Source: Acidobacteriota bacterium (GTDB taxonomy: Bacteria; Acidobacteriota; Vicinamibacteria; Vicinamibacterales; UBA2999). From it: a stretch of 48,611 bases of DNA. The notes below the pieces were generated by a model. The model was not told the origin of the DNA. It was given only the letters and a program-made list of their open reading frames with translations, and did no database searches. The position numbers were made by a program, and so were the translations under genes. The DNA is taken from positions 1 through 48,611 of the forward strand of contig JAUSDY010000080.1 of assembly GCA_030650395.1 (NCBI GenBank), in the 5' to 3' direction. Of this stretch, positions 35,465-44,239 are shown piece after piece (the stretch's first letter is position 1; each line of letters opens with the position of its first letter).

Positions 35465-36441
35465 TTGTTGACGGTTTGCGGAGGGTGCAACGAGCGCCGT
35501 GGCTGGTTGCGGGCCTGTGGATGTCGACGGTGTTGCTGGCGCTGCCGCTGGCGGTTGCGCTGCACGGCCAGATCAGCGAGCACCTCGGTTCCAGCATGGC
35601 GGCCAAGGCGGCGGCGGAGGGTGTGAACAACGACTGGTGGAATGAGTTCCTGGCGCAGGCCACCGGTGTGGGACAGACCTTCGTGCCGGCCATTCTCGGG
35701 TTCGCGGCGGTTCTGAAGAACCTGAGCGGCGTTGCCGACTCACAGAGTTTGTCGATCGTGATCGCCTCGGTGGTGGCGTCGCAGATCGTCGTGGCGATGT
35801 TCCTGGTGGGAGGCGTGCTGGATCGGCTGGCGCGCGATCGCGCGCTCGGCGCAGGCGCGTTCTTTGCCGCATGCGGCGTCTATTTTGTCCGCTTCCTGCG
35901 TCTGGGGATCATCGCGGCGGCCGTCTACTGGGTGCTGTTCGTCTCGTTCCACACCTGGCTCTTCGATGCGGTCTATCCGCGGCTGACTACCAACCTTACG
36001 GTCGAGCGAACGGCATTCTTTTATCGAGTGGCGCTGTATGTGATCTTCGCCGTTCCGGTGCTGTTCGCGAACGTGGTGTTCGACTACGCCAAGATTCGCG
36101 CGGTGGTGGAAGATCGGCGCAGCATGATCGGCGCCTTGAGCGCGGGCGCGCGGTTTGTCATCCGCAACCCCGCCACGCTTGGCCTCTACGCGCTCGACAC
36201 GCTGTTGTTCCTGCTGGTGATCGGTCTTTATTTCCTGGTGGCGCCAGGCGGGAGCAGCAATCTGCTGGCGTTCGCGGTCGGCCAGCTCTACATCGTCCTC
36301 AGAGTGGTGGTGCGGTTGCAGTTCGCGGCGTCGCAGACGGCGCTGTTCCAGGGCCGGCTTGCACATGCGGGTTATGTCGCAAGGCCGGTGCCGAAGTGGC
36401 CCGATTCGCCTGCGGCTGAGGCGATCGGACCCGGGGTCTGA
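35446..36441 (+). CDS. Polytopic membrane protein of unknown function
   Basis: 331 residues with about six hydrophobic segments (GLWMSTVLLALPLAVAL; VIASVVASQIVVAMFLVGGV; FLRLGIIAAAVYWVLFV; VALYVIFAVPVLFANVVF; TLLFLLVIGLYFLVAP; and one near 120). No catalytic motif is recognisable. A start at GTG 35446 is supported by GAAAGG 9 nt upstream inside the decamer array; ATG 35521 is a possible later start but falls inside the first helix. The stop lies inside the first palindrome of the pair at 36433. It may be co-transcribed with the M1 gene (41-nt gap). Confidence 0.75.
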   Translation: MQIGSAFVDGLRRVQRAPWLVAGLWMSTVLLALPLAVALHGQISEHLGSSMAAKAAAEGVNNDWWNEFLAQATGVGQTFVPAILGFAAVLKNLSGVADSQSLSIVIASVVASQIVVAMFLVGGVLDRLARDRALGAGAFFAACGVYFVRFLRLGIIAAAVYWVLFVSFHTWLFDAVYPRLTTNLTVERTAFFYRVALYVIFAVPVLFANVVFDYAKIRAVVEDRRSMIGALSAGARFVIRNPATLGLYALDTLLFLLVIGLYFLVAPGGSSNLLAFAVGQLYIVLRVVVRLQFAASQTALFQGRLAHAGYVARPVPKWPDSPAAEAIGPGV

Positions 36442-36474
36442 CCCCGACCAAGGAGTGCGGAGGGGTCTGACCCC
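36433..36474. repeat. Pair of GGGGTCTGACCCC palindromes bridging two convergent stop codons
   Basis: Copies at 36433-36445 and 36462-36474. The TGA of the membrane-protein gene (36439-36441) is inside the first copy, and the last base of the second copy is the last base of the opposite gene's TAG. The orientation is inverted relative to the pairs at 8164 and 32182. Confidence 0.85.
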
Positions 36475-39260
36475 TACAATGCGTCGACGCCGGCGGTTGA
36501 GGCGGCGGCGTGGCGGAGTTTCTCTCGGGCGTCGATCGCCGTGGCGCGCAACAGCGGATCACTGTCGTTCGCCCACTCATCCAGCTTCGCCGCAAACCGC
36601 GTCAGCCGCATCTCGCCCATCGCGTAGGCGGCGCACGAGCGCAGCCATGGGTCTTCGCTGATCGCCATCACCTCGATCGCTTCCTCGCGGTCGGTCAGCG
36701 CCGTGCCGAGCAGGCGGTTGGCGGTGGCGATCCGATCCGCGACCGGCACCTGCCGATCGAACAGCGGCACAATCAGCGCGCGAACTTCTGGCGGGAGCAC
36801 GGAGTCGAGAAACTCCACGGCGTTGTCGTGCACCACCGGATCCGCGGACTGCAGGCCGACGTGCGCGCTGTGCATGTCGTACTCGGGATACAGGATTTTC
36901 AGCAGACGGAAGATCCGCTCCGCCTCCTTCTCCATCGATTCGTTCAGTCCGTGCGCAATCGGGTCCGCCGTGTCTTCCAGCGACGTGCCCAGCGTGGCCA
37001 GCACCTGATACGAACGATAGTGACCCATGATCTCGGCGCCCAGCACCATCTCGATCAGCTTGCGATCGGCCGAGCGCTCCGGGTGCGCCTGCCCGAGCTT
37101 ATTGAGCGCCGCTATGGTGTGATAGCGAAGCACGACGTCCCGATCGAGCACGCTTTCGGTCAGCACCACTTGCGCCGCGGGCGTGCCGATCGCCTGCAGC
37201 ACCTTCGGGATTTCCCGCCGCACCTCGGTCGGCATCTGGCTGTCGGTCAGGTAATCGCGCAGCGTGCCGACGATGCGATCGCCGAACTGGGCGAGGGCCG
37301 CGGTGGCCGCGTCGACGAGGTCGGGCTCGCGCAGCCGCTCGATCAGCCGATCGATCAGCACGCGCTTCTTCAGCCGGCCCGCCGCCGCAATCGCCGCTCG
37401 CGCCACCTCCACGTCGTCGTCTTCCAGAAGGGTCCTCAGCTCCCGATCGAACAGGTCGGGCAGCATCTCGATCAGCTTGGCGGCCTCGAGCCGGGTGCGC
37501 CGGCCTTCCTCGCCCGGCTCTTCAACCATCTTGGAGAGCAGCAGCTTCGCGGCTTCGACGTTCTGCGTCCGGCCGGGCCGCGCCAGGAATGCCACCAGAG
37601 CCGCGCGAATCGAGAAGTCGTCGAAGTCGCCGAGCTGTTCGATGCGCTCGAGCGGATCGACCTGGTCGAACGCCGTCAGGTACAACAATGCCTCGGTGCG
37701 GACGTCGAGGCTCGGATCGCGCAACAACTTTTCGACCTCGGCCTTGACGGACGCATCACCAGCTCGGGTCAGGAGCGAAATCGCCTGTCGTCGAATCTCC
37801 GGCTGCTCGTGATGCAGCAGGCCGCGGACGGCGGGATGCACCTTGCGGTCGTGGGCCATCTCGAACAGGCTGAGCGCATACGCGATCTCGCGAGTACTGC
37901 CCTTCAATCGCGACGAGATCAGCCGCGACGCGTCGCGATCTATCACCGGCAGCGAGGCGCGCTCGAAATCGACGCGATGCTGGTGGATGCTGTCGCGCAG
38001 GTTCTCGACGTACTGGCGGCGCGCGACATACGCGACGCCGATCCAGGCGGCGACCAACACGATTCCGATCCACGCCATCTCGCGCGGCGACCAGCCGAGC
38101 GCGGCGGCAAACGCCAGCACCAGTAGCCCTCCGAGAGCATCACCGACCCGGTAGACGACGGTGTCGATGAATGACTTGACGCGGAAAGTATGAGCCGCGG
38201 GTACCGGCAGGTACAACAGCTCCACCGTCGCTTTGTCGATCGAATAGCGCAGCACCTGGTCGCTCGCCTTGAGCATCGCCGCTGCCACGAGCGTGCCGAG
38301 AATGATGATGCCGACCTGCCCCATCATCATCGCGGTCGGCACGATGAAGAGCGCCGTGCCGACGCCGGCGGTGCGCAGCACGCGCCCGGTCAGTACCAGT
38401 TGCAGCACCAGTGACACCAGCCCGGCGATCATGTTGAAGGTGCCGAAGAACATCGCCAGATCGTCGGTGCCGGGAATCGCGGCTTTGGCGATCGCTTTGA
38501 ACTGCCAGCCCGCCACCGTCGTGGCGACCGCGGAAATCAGCACCAGCCACGCGATGGCGCGCAGGTACGGCGATTCGCGAACCAGCCCGAGGCTCGTCCA
38601 CAACCCGCCGGTCTGTCGATCGCTGCCGGTCGCCGGCTGCCCGTCGCCGAGATACGAGGGCCGATGGCGCCAGATGTAGACGACGAGCACCGAACATCCC
38701 AGTAACGAGACCGCGACGAAACCCAGCATGCTCTCGGTTCCGAAGCGCGACACGGCGGTGCGGGTGGCAAAACCGCCGACGATCCAGCCGAGAATGGCGC
38801 CGCTGCCGATGAACCCGAACGCGCGCTTCGCTTCGCGCGTGGTCATCACGTAATTGGCGAGCGTCCACACCTGCGACGGCGCGAGCACCGAGAACACCCC
38901 GACCCACACGTAGAGGACGATAAAGAGGAGGTTCGACTCGAGGACCGAGACGGCCGCCCACCACCAGAACAGCAGCGCGTTGCTCGCAAAGAACAGCAGG
39001 TTGCCGACCAGCAGGTTGCGGAGGTTGGTGCGGTGGCCGATGCGGATGTAGAGGCCCGCGACGACGCCGACGAGGGCGGCGATCGCGATGTCGACGTATG
39101 GCAGATCGACAGCGCGGTAGCGATCGAGGAAGAGGGCGTCGCGCGCCGCCTTGCTGGCGACGCTGCTCGCCATGGTCAGAAAGAGGTAGCCGAAGAGGGG
39201 GAAGGCCCGCCGCAGTTCCGGGCCCGTAAGGCCGAGCGCGCGTTCAGCAAGACTCAGCAT
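36474..39260 (-). CDS. Npt1/Npt2 (ATP/ADP translocase-like) carrier fused to HEAT repeats
   Basis: 928 residues. About 410 N-terminal residues form 10-12 membrane helices of the Npt/Tlc type, an MFS-related fold (PLFGYLFLTMASSVASKAAR; QVWTLANYVMTTREAKRAFGFI). The remaining ~500 residues are HEAT/Armadillo-type helical repeats (ARAAIAAAGRLKKRVLIDRL, then TAALAQFGDRIVGTLRDYL). In obligate intracellular bacteria Npt proteins exchange or import nucleotides; in a free-living type the substrate is not known, and the family name should not be read as function. It is divergent from a larger paralogue, with 43 nt between start codons. Confidence 0.88.
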   Translation of the reverse strand: MLSLAERALGLTGPELRRAFPLFGYLFLTMASSVASKAARDALFLDRYRAVDLPYVDIAIAALVGVVAGLYIRIGHRTNLRNLLVGNLLFFASNALLFWWWAAVSVLESNLLFIVLYVWVGVFSVLAPSQVWTLANYVMTTREAKRAFGFIGSGAILGWIVGGFATRTAVSRFGTESMLGFVAVSLLGCSVLVVYIWRHRPSYLGDGQPATGSDRQTGGLWTSLGLVRESPYLRAIAWLVLISAVATTVAGWQFKAIAKAAIPGTDDLAMFFGTFNMIAGLVSLVLQLVLTGRVLRTAGVGTALFIVPTAMMMGQVGIIILGTLVAAAMLKASDQVLRYSIDKATVELLYLPVPAAHTFRVKSFIDTVVYRVGDALGGLLVLAFAAALGWSPREMAWIGIVLVAAWIGVAYVARRQYVENLRDSIHQHRVDFERASLPVIDRDASRLISSRLKGSTREIAYALSLFEMAHDRKVHPAVRGLLHHEQPEIRRQAISLLTRAGDASVKAEVEKLLRDPSLDVRTEALLYLTAFDQVDPLERIEQLGDFDDFSIRAALVAFLARPGRTQNVEAAKLLLSKMVEEPGEEGRRTRLEAAKLIEMLPDLFDRELRTLLEDDDVEVARAAIAAAGRLKKRVLIDRLIERLREPDLVDAATAALAQFGDRIVGTLRDYLTDSQMPTEVRREIPKVLQAIGTPAAQVVLTESVLDRDVVLRYHTIAALNKLGQAHPERSADRKLIEMVLGAEIMGHYRSYQVLATLGTSLEDTADPIAHGLNESMEKEAERIFRLLKILYPEYDMHSAHVGLQSADPVVHDNAVEFLDSVLPPEVRALIVPLFDRQVPVADRIATANRLLGTALTDREEAIEVMAISEDPWLRSCAAYAMGEMRLTRFAAKLDEWANDSDPLLRATAIDAREKLRHAAASTAGVDAL

Positions 39261-39303
39261 CGGGGGCGACTGGAGTTTACCTTAGGATAAGATTCCCTCA
39301 CTC
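39261..39303. promoter_or_regulatory. Divergent promoter gap between the two Npt-HEAT carriers
   Basis: A 43-bp gap separates two start codons on opposite strands, so both promoters must overlap here or lie within coding sequence. TAAGAT on + and TAAACT on - are candidate -10 boxes; no good -35 is visible for either. Common control is likely. Confidence 0.4.
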
Positions 39304-42300
39304 TTGTTAAGCCGGATACTGAGACCGATCGTACAGCTTCGCGGAGGCGAAGCCACCACCGCGCTGTTGATGTTCTTGTACGCCTTCCTGGCGATGACCA
39401 GCTACAACATCGTCAAGCCGATCACGCGTTCGCAGTTCATCGCGGGCCTCGGCGCCGACAACCTGCCGTACGTGCAGTTCGGCGCGGGCGTGCTGATCGG
39501 CTTCATCATGCAGGCCTACACCAAGGCGATGCGTGTCGTGCCGCGGCGGTGGACGATTCCGGTGACGCAGGCGGGCATGGCCGGCCTGCTCGTGTTGTTC
39601 TGGTTTTTGTTCACGACGGTCGGCGCAGACTGGGTGTCGGTGGCGTTCTACGTGCTGGGGCTGATCCTCGCGGTGCTGCTGATCAGCCAGTTCTGGACGC
39701 TGGCCAACGACGTCTACGACCCGCGCCAGGCCAAGCGGCTGTTCGGCTTCATCGGCGGCGGCGCCAGCCTGGGCGGCGCCAGCGGCGCGGCGATCACCGT
39801 GTTTCTCGTCGAGTCGATCGGCGCGAAGAACATGCTGCTGGTGAGCGCGGCGGTGATGAGCGTCTCGCTGGCGATCGTGATGTTCATCCTGAAGCGGGAA
39901 CGGTCGGCCGGTACGAGCGACGCGGCGACGACGGGCGAAGAAAAGGGCGTGGGCGGCGGCGAGGCGATCCAGTTGCTCCGTTCCTCGAAGCATTTGCAGG
40001 TGATCGCAATGGTGATTGCGTTTGCCGCCATCGGCGCCGCGATCATCGAACAGCAGTTGAACATGGCGGCAGCCGAGGCCAAGGGCGCGGCCAACTCCGA
40101 CGCCATCGCCGGCTTCCTGGCCCAGGTCACGGTCTACCTCTCGCTGATCGGCTTCGTGATTCAGGTTGGACTGACCAGCCGCATTCACCGCGTGCTCGGC
40201 ATCGGCTTCGCGCTGCTGATATTGCCGATCAGCCTGGGCACAACCGCGGGGATCATGCTGTTCAACCGCGCGTTGTGGGCGCCAAGCCTGGCGCGCATTC
40301 TCGACACCTCGCTGCGCTACACCGTAGACAAGACCTCGCGCGAGGTACTGTTTCTGCCGCTGCCGTCCGAGCTGAAGTACCGCGCCAAGCCGTTCATCGA
40401 CGTCACGATGGATCGGCTGGCCAAGGGTATGGGCGCGCTGATGATCCTCGTCCTGATCAAGGACTGGGGCCTGGGCTGGGACTGGCAGAAACTGAGTTAC
40501 GCCAGCCTCGCGATGGTCGGCTTGTGGGTGCTGACGGCCAACCTGGCGCGCAGGGAATATCTCCGCTCGTTCCGCCGCAGCATCGAGCAGCAGGACGTGG
40601 CGCCGGCGGAGCTGCGGTTCAAGAACCTCGACCCGACCTCGATCGAGACGCTGGTGAGCGAGCTGGCGCACCACGAACCGCGCCGCGTGCTCTATGCGAT
40701 CGAACTGCTCGACTCGATGGACAAGCGTCAGCTCGTGACGCCGCTGCTGTTGTCACACGAGTCGGCGGAGATCCGCGCGCGGGCGCTACGCGTCGCCGAA
40801 ACCTCCGGCACCGAGCTGACGGAGCGATGGCTGCCGGGCGTGCAGCGGGCGCTGAAAGATCCGGACGCAGCGGTTCGCATTGCGGCCGTCCGCGCACTGG
40901 CCGCGCTCCGGGGACAAGCAGCGGCCGACGTGATGCGGCCGTTCCTGCAGAGCAGCGATCCGGCGCTCGCGATTGTCGCTGCGGCGGCACTTTCCTCGAG
41001 CACGGAAGGCGCGGATGCCGACGCGGCGGAGGACATGCTCAAGCGTTTCTCCGATGACGCGCGCGAACAGGGCATGCCGTGGCGGCTGCAGGTGGCGCGT
41101 GCGCTCGGCGACATCCCCAACCCGCGCTTCCGCCCCCTGCTGGTGCCGTTGATGTACGACGCCAACGCCGACGTGGCCCGCGCGGCGATCGACAGCGCCG
41201 GCACGCTGGGCGCGGACGATTTCCTGTTCGTGCCGCCCCTGGTCTCGCTGCTTCGGAACCGGCGGCTCAAATCGGCCGCACGCCAGGTGCTGGTCGGCTA
41301 TGGCGAGCCGGTGGTCGCGCCGCTTGCCTATTTCATGCAAGACAGCGAGGAAGACGTCTGGGTTCGCCGCCACGTTCCGTCGACGCTCGCCCTGCTGCCC
41401 TTCCCCTCGTCGGTGGCCGCGCTGCTCGTTGCGCTCGATTCCACGGACGGGTTCCTGAAGTTCAAGGCGGTGTCGGCACTCGAGCGGATCCGCAAGACCC
41501 ATCCGGAGATCGCGATCGATCCCGCGGCCGTCACGCGCCACCTTCACGCCGAAGCCGGGGGCGCCTTCAACGCCCTCACGCTGCACTACAACCTGTTCGT
41601 GGCGGGCGGGCTCGACAGCTCGTCGCTGCTGGCGCGCTCGCTGAGCGAGAAGTACAGCCGCCGCCTCGGCCGCACGTTCCAGTTGCTCGGCCTGATCAAG
41701 ACGCCATCCGACATCGCCGCGGTGCGGCACACGCTGAACGATGGCGACGCGAGAATCCGCGCGAGGGCGATCGAGTACCTGGACAACCTGCTGAAGGGCG
41801 ACGCCCGCAAGCGCGTGATGCTGCTGGTCGATGAGATGCCGCTCGACGAGCGCATCCGCAAGGGCAACGTGATCTACCGCACCCGCGTGCGCGACGTCGA
41901 AGACACGCTCGCACAACTCCTGCACGACGAGGACGAGTCGATTGCCGCGGCAGCGGTGTTGCTGGTAGAAGAGCGCGGCTTATGGTCGCTGGCCGACGAC
42001 CTGGAGCACGTGCTGGCGAACCGCGATGTGCGGGACCAACACGTGTTCGAGGCCGCGTCGTGGGCGCTGGCGGCGCACCGCATGCCGCCGGACAAGCGCT
42101 TCGCGCTGTGGCAGGAGCCGCTGCCGTCGGTGGAGCTGGCCGATCGCCTCCGGCGCCTGCCGGTATTCGAGTTCACGCAGGTCAACGAGCTGTTCAGGCT
42201 GGCGCGGCTGGGGCGCCAGGTCCGGCACGAGGCGGGCCGCACGCTTTACAGCCGCGGCGCCACGCCCACGTCTCTGCAGTTCCTGCTCGACGGCCGCGTG

Positions 42301-42999
42301 CTGTCGGAGGACGCGGATGGATCGCACGATGTGATCGCGCCCGCGCCGCTCGCAGTTGAAGAAGTGCTCGAAGGCGCGCCGATGCGGGCGACCATCACCG
42401 CGCGCGACCGCGTGATCGCGCTGTCGCTGTCGACCGACGAGTTCCTCGGGCTGCTGTCGGAGAACGTCGAGCTTGCCGAGGGGATCTTCCACATGCTAAT
42501 CCAGCGGCGCCACCTCGACGCCGGGCACACGCTGATGCACGCCAACTTGCCGGCGGAGCTAAAGGAAATAGTCGGTGTCGGGCTCCGGGCTCCGGGCTCC
42601 GGCAGCGAAGGACTGAAGCCGGTGGATCGACTGCTGTTGTTGCAATCCAGCCCGCTGCTCGCGCATGCGACCGCCGCCCAGTTGTGGCGCCTGTCGGCGA
42701 TCGCGCGCCCGGTGCCGTTGCAGATGGACAAGGAGCCGCTGGCGAAGGGCGGCGAGCCGGCCATCCTGATCGTGCTCTCGGGATCGTTACGGGTGGAAAC
42801 CGGAGACGGACAGCCCGGGATCGCAACGGCCGGCGATGTGATCGGGATGTACGAGACGCTCGGCGGCTCGCCGGTCAACGCCACCATCATCGTCACCGCA
42901 CCTGGAATGGCGCTCCGTGTCGATCGCGAGGAGCTGTTCGAGCTGCTCGCCGATCACACGGACTTGTTGCAAGGGATCTTCTCGGCGCTGATGAAGTAG
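39304..42999 (+). CDS. Npt1/Npt2-like carrier with HEAT repeats and two cyclic-nucleotide-binding-like domains
   Basis: 1231 residues from TTG 39304. The membrane part (1-420; LMFLYAFLAMTSYNIVKPITR; FWTLANDVYDPRQAKRLFGF) matches the divergent paralogue. HEAT-like repeats follow (about 430-930). Two cNMP-binding-fold domains lie at about 960-1075 (ELFRLARLGRQVRHEAGRTL) and 1105-1231 (PAILIVLSGSLRVETGD). Neither phosphate-binding cassette shows the Arg expected for cAMP/cGMP binding (ATIT and NATII in place of RxA-type motifs), so they may bind another ligand or act structurally. The domain order suggests a regulated carrier with a large cytoplasmic sensor. The linker holds three GGGCTCC heptamers. 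Confidence 0.85.
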   Translation: MLSRILRPIVQLRGGEATTALLMFLYAFLAMTSYNIVKPITRSQFIAGLGADNLPYVQFGAGVLIGFIMQAYTKAMRVVPRRWTIPVTQAGMAGLLVLFWFLFTTVGADWVSVAFYVLGLILAVLLISQFWTLANDVYDPRQAKRLFGFIGGGASLGGASGAAITVFLVESIGAKNMLLVSAAVMSVSLAIVMFILKRERSAGTSDAATTGEEKGVGGGEAIQLLRSSKHLQVIAMVIAFAAIGAAIIEQQLNMAAAEAKGAANSDAIAGFLAQVTVYLSLIGFVIQVGLTSRIHRVLGIGFALLILPISLGTTAGIMLFNRALWAPSLARILDTSLRYTVDKTSREVLFLPLPSELKYRAKPFIDVTMDRLAKGMGALMILVLIKDWGLGWDWQKLSYASLAMVGLWVLTANLARREYLRSFRRSIEQQDVAPAELRFKNLDPTSIETLVSELAHHEPRRVLYAIELLDSMDKRQLVTPLLLSHESAEIRARALRVAETSGTELTERWLPGVQRALKDPDAAVRIAAVRALAALRGQAAADVMRPFLQSSDPALAIVAAAALSSSTEGADADAAEDMLKRFSDDAREQGMPWRLQVARALGDIPNPRFRPLLVPLMYDANADVARAAIDSAGTLGADDFLFVPPLVSLLRNRRLKSAARQVLVGYGEPVVAPLAYFMQDSEEDVWVRRHVPSTLALLPFPSSVAALLVALDSTDGFLKFKAVSALERIRKTHPEIAIDPAAVTRHLHAEAGGAFNALTLHYNLFVAGGLDSSSLLARSLSEKYSRRLGRTFQLLGLIKTPSDIAAVRHTLNDGDARIRARAIEYLDNLLKGDARKRVMLLVDEMPLDERIRKGNVIYRTRVRDVEDTLAQLLHDEDESIAAAAVLLVEERGLWSLADDLEHVLANRDVRDQHVFEAASWALAAHRMPPDKRFALWQEPLPSVELADRLRRLPVFEFTQVNELFRLARLGRQVRHEAGRTLYSRGATPTSLQFLLDGRVLSEDADGSHDVIAPAPLAVEEVLEGAPMRATITARDRVIALSLSTDEFLGLLSENVELAEGIFHMLIQRRHLDAGHTLMHANLPAELKEIVGVGLRAPGSGSEGLKPVDRLLLLQSSPLLAHATAAQLWRLSAIARPVPLQMDKEPLAKGGEPAILIVLSGSLRVETGDGQPGIATAGDVIGMYETLGGSPVNATIIVTAPGMALRVDREELFELLADHTDLLQGIFSALMK
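42580..42600 (+). repeat. Three in-frame GGGCTCC heptamers in the linker between the two cNMP-like domains
   Basis: Three tandem 7-bp units code for a GLRAPGS linker. As the unit is not a multiple of three, gain or loss of single copies would shift the frame and remove the second domain. Confidence 0.85.
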
Positions 43000-43002
43000 G
43001 AA

Positions 43003-43160
43003 GATCTGTTGGGCTTTTGAGCTGGTGATCTTTTGATCGAGTTGTTGATCTTGCGATCGCTCGAGCGGTTGATCGCAGCTTTCGATCCAAGAGATCGATC
43101 AAGAGCTCGAAACTTCAATAGATCAGCAGAGAGATCAAGACATCACCAAGATCAAGGGCT
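43003..43160. repeat. GATC-dense imperfect foldback between convergent genes
   Basis: Twelve GATC sites occur in about 150 bp. The left half has TTGATC forms, the right half AGATCAA forms; TTGATCTTG (43045-43053) and CAAGATCAA (43147-43155) are exact inverted copies. A 10-bp palindrome CGCTCGAGCG lies inside the left half. No gene is present. It sits after the Npt-cNMP stop and before the converging DUF6265 gene, so it might end transcription. Confidence 0.7.
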
Positions 43161-43189
43161 CACGAGATGTGCGGTGGGCATCGGGGTGT

Positions 43190-43660
43190 TTATTTCAGTC
43201 CGGCGGGACTCCATCGCCACTCTTCGCTCCCCGCCTTCCCTTTTTTCGTCCCTTCGATTCGCGCGCGCAAGTCGGCGCCGTCCTTGCAGTAGATGATCCG
43301 CTGTGGAAAGTCGTGCGTCGGATTTTCGAATACGACGCGCGTGCCGCTGACTTCTTTCAGCGGGAACGGCGTCGCCGGCGATCTGCCGTTTGGCATCGAC
43401 AAATAGACGATGCGGTCGGCCTGCTGTTCGATCCGCAGGAACTCGAAGCCCACGGTGCGGCCCTTGGCGACGTCGCGATGCAAGCCGATCATCGAGTTGC
43501 CCTTGGGCGCCGTCCAATGCTCTTCCATCTCGACGCCGCCGGCGCTGCCGGCCCACGCGCCCGCAATCCAGGCGAGAGAATCGAGCGTCGGCTTTGCCTG
43601 CCGCGCCCCTCCCGCCACTGAAGACACGAAGATCAACGCGAGCGCGAACAATCCCTTCAT
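43190..43660 (-). CDS. DUF6265 family exported protein
   Basis: 156 residues with a signal peptide (FALALIFVSSVAGGA). The DUF6265 pattern is visible: DSLAWIAGAWAG, MEEHWTAPKGNSMIGLHR, VGFEFLRIEQQADRIVYL, and VVFENPTHDFPQRIIY. The family is probably a lipocalin-like beta-barrel of unknown function. It is separated by a hairpin (43689-43711) from the small membrane-protein gene upstream on the same strand. Confidence 0.85.
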   Translation of the reverse strand: MKGLFALALIFVSSVAGGARQAKPTLDSLAWIAGAWAGSAGGVEMEEHWTAPKGNSMIGLHRDVAKGRTVGFEFLRIEQQADRIVYLSMPNGRSPATPFPLKEVSGTRVVFENPTHDFPQRIIYCKDGADLRARIEGTKKGKAGSEEWRWSPAGLK

Positions 43661-43688
43661 CCGAATCCCTTCACAGGAGAACAGGAGT

Positions 43689-43711
43689 TCAGGAGAATAT
43701 TCTTCTCCTGA
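43689..43711 (-). terminator. Hairpin with 9-nt perfect arms between two minus-strand genes
   Basis: TCAGGAGAA and TTCTCCTGA flank a 5-nt loop, inside a CAGGAG-rich degenerate repeat. It lies 43 nt after the 51-residue gene's stop on the minus strand. No T-run follows, so termination is uncertain; a degenerate relative of the region is at 46768. Confidence 0.35.
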
Positions 43712-43753
43712 TCTTCTGGCCTCCTGTTTGCTCTTCTGATCTTCTGTTTGGTA

Positions 43754-43909
43754 TTACCGGCCGACGAGAATCAAAATGCCGGCAAGCAATGCCAGCACTG
43801 ACATGATCGGGGCCGGCAGCGCGAAGGCGACCACGCCCATGAGCCCATAGAGAATCAGCCAGATCGCGAGAACCAACATGCCCATGTTCTTCTGGATATT
43901 GACCGCCAT
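43754..43909 (-). CDS. 51-residue membrane protein with two helices
   Basis: The sequence starts MAVNIQKNMGMLVLAIW and ends LLAGILILVGR. Two hydrophobic helices (about 9-30 and 33-49) are joined by a short ALPAP turn. GGAGG lies 5 nt before the ATG, a strong site. The layout recalls small DUF3096-like membrane proteins, but I cannot be sure of the family. A second tiny membrane protein is encoded 36 nt upstream on the same strand. The surrounding non-coding sequence, without this gene, recurs near 46.8 kb. Confidence 0.7.
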   Translation of the reverse strand: MAVNIQKNMGMLVLAIWLILYGLMGVVAFALPAPIMSVLALLAGILILVGR

Positions 43910-43945
43910 TCCGTCCTCCCTGTGACTGCGTGAATACGTGGACGA

Positions 43946-44131
43946 CTAACCGCCGGATCGTGCCCGGTATGCGAGATAGGCGACGATGATGACGATGACC
44001 AGCAGCGCGAGACGGGCGCCGGTCATCAAGCTGGTGCGGGCAACGTGGCGCGTGCCCTTGGGCTTGATGCCGGTGACCGCGGCGACCGCGACGATCAGGA
44101 CGACAACACCGAGCCAGCCGAGCCAGGTCAT
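43946..44131 (-). CDS. 61-residue membrane protein with two helices
   Basis: Two hydrophobic helices (WLGWLGVVVLIVAVAAV and LALLVIVIIVAYLAYRA) flank a basic GIKPKGTRHVAR loop. No family is recognised. The RBS is weak. It is probably co-transcribed with the 51-residue protein (36 nt downstream). Divergent from the kinase pseudogene. Confidence 0.6.
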   Translation of the reverse strand: MTWLGWLGVVVLIVAVAAVTGIKPKGTRHVARTSLMTGARLALLVIVIIVAYLAYRARSGG

Positions 44132-44221
44132 AAAGCGCCAGCATACACGCTCGCACGATTCGCGAACTGTGCAGAAAGAGTCACTTCGGTGTTTGTGCGC
44201 GGAGCAGCCCTCGCCCTGCCC

Positions 44222-44227
44222 TATAAT
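44222..44227 (+). promoter_or_regulatory. Perfect -10 TATAAT 13 nt before the kinase-like start
   Basis: TATAAT ends 12 nt before the ATG at 44240, implying a leader of only about 5 nt. The 17-mer CTGCCCTATAATCCGGC (44216-44232) recurs exactly at 46890-46906. No -35 at normal spacing. Confidence 0.5.
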
Positions 44228-44239
44228 CCGGCCATCCGC

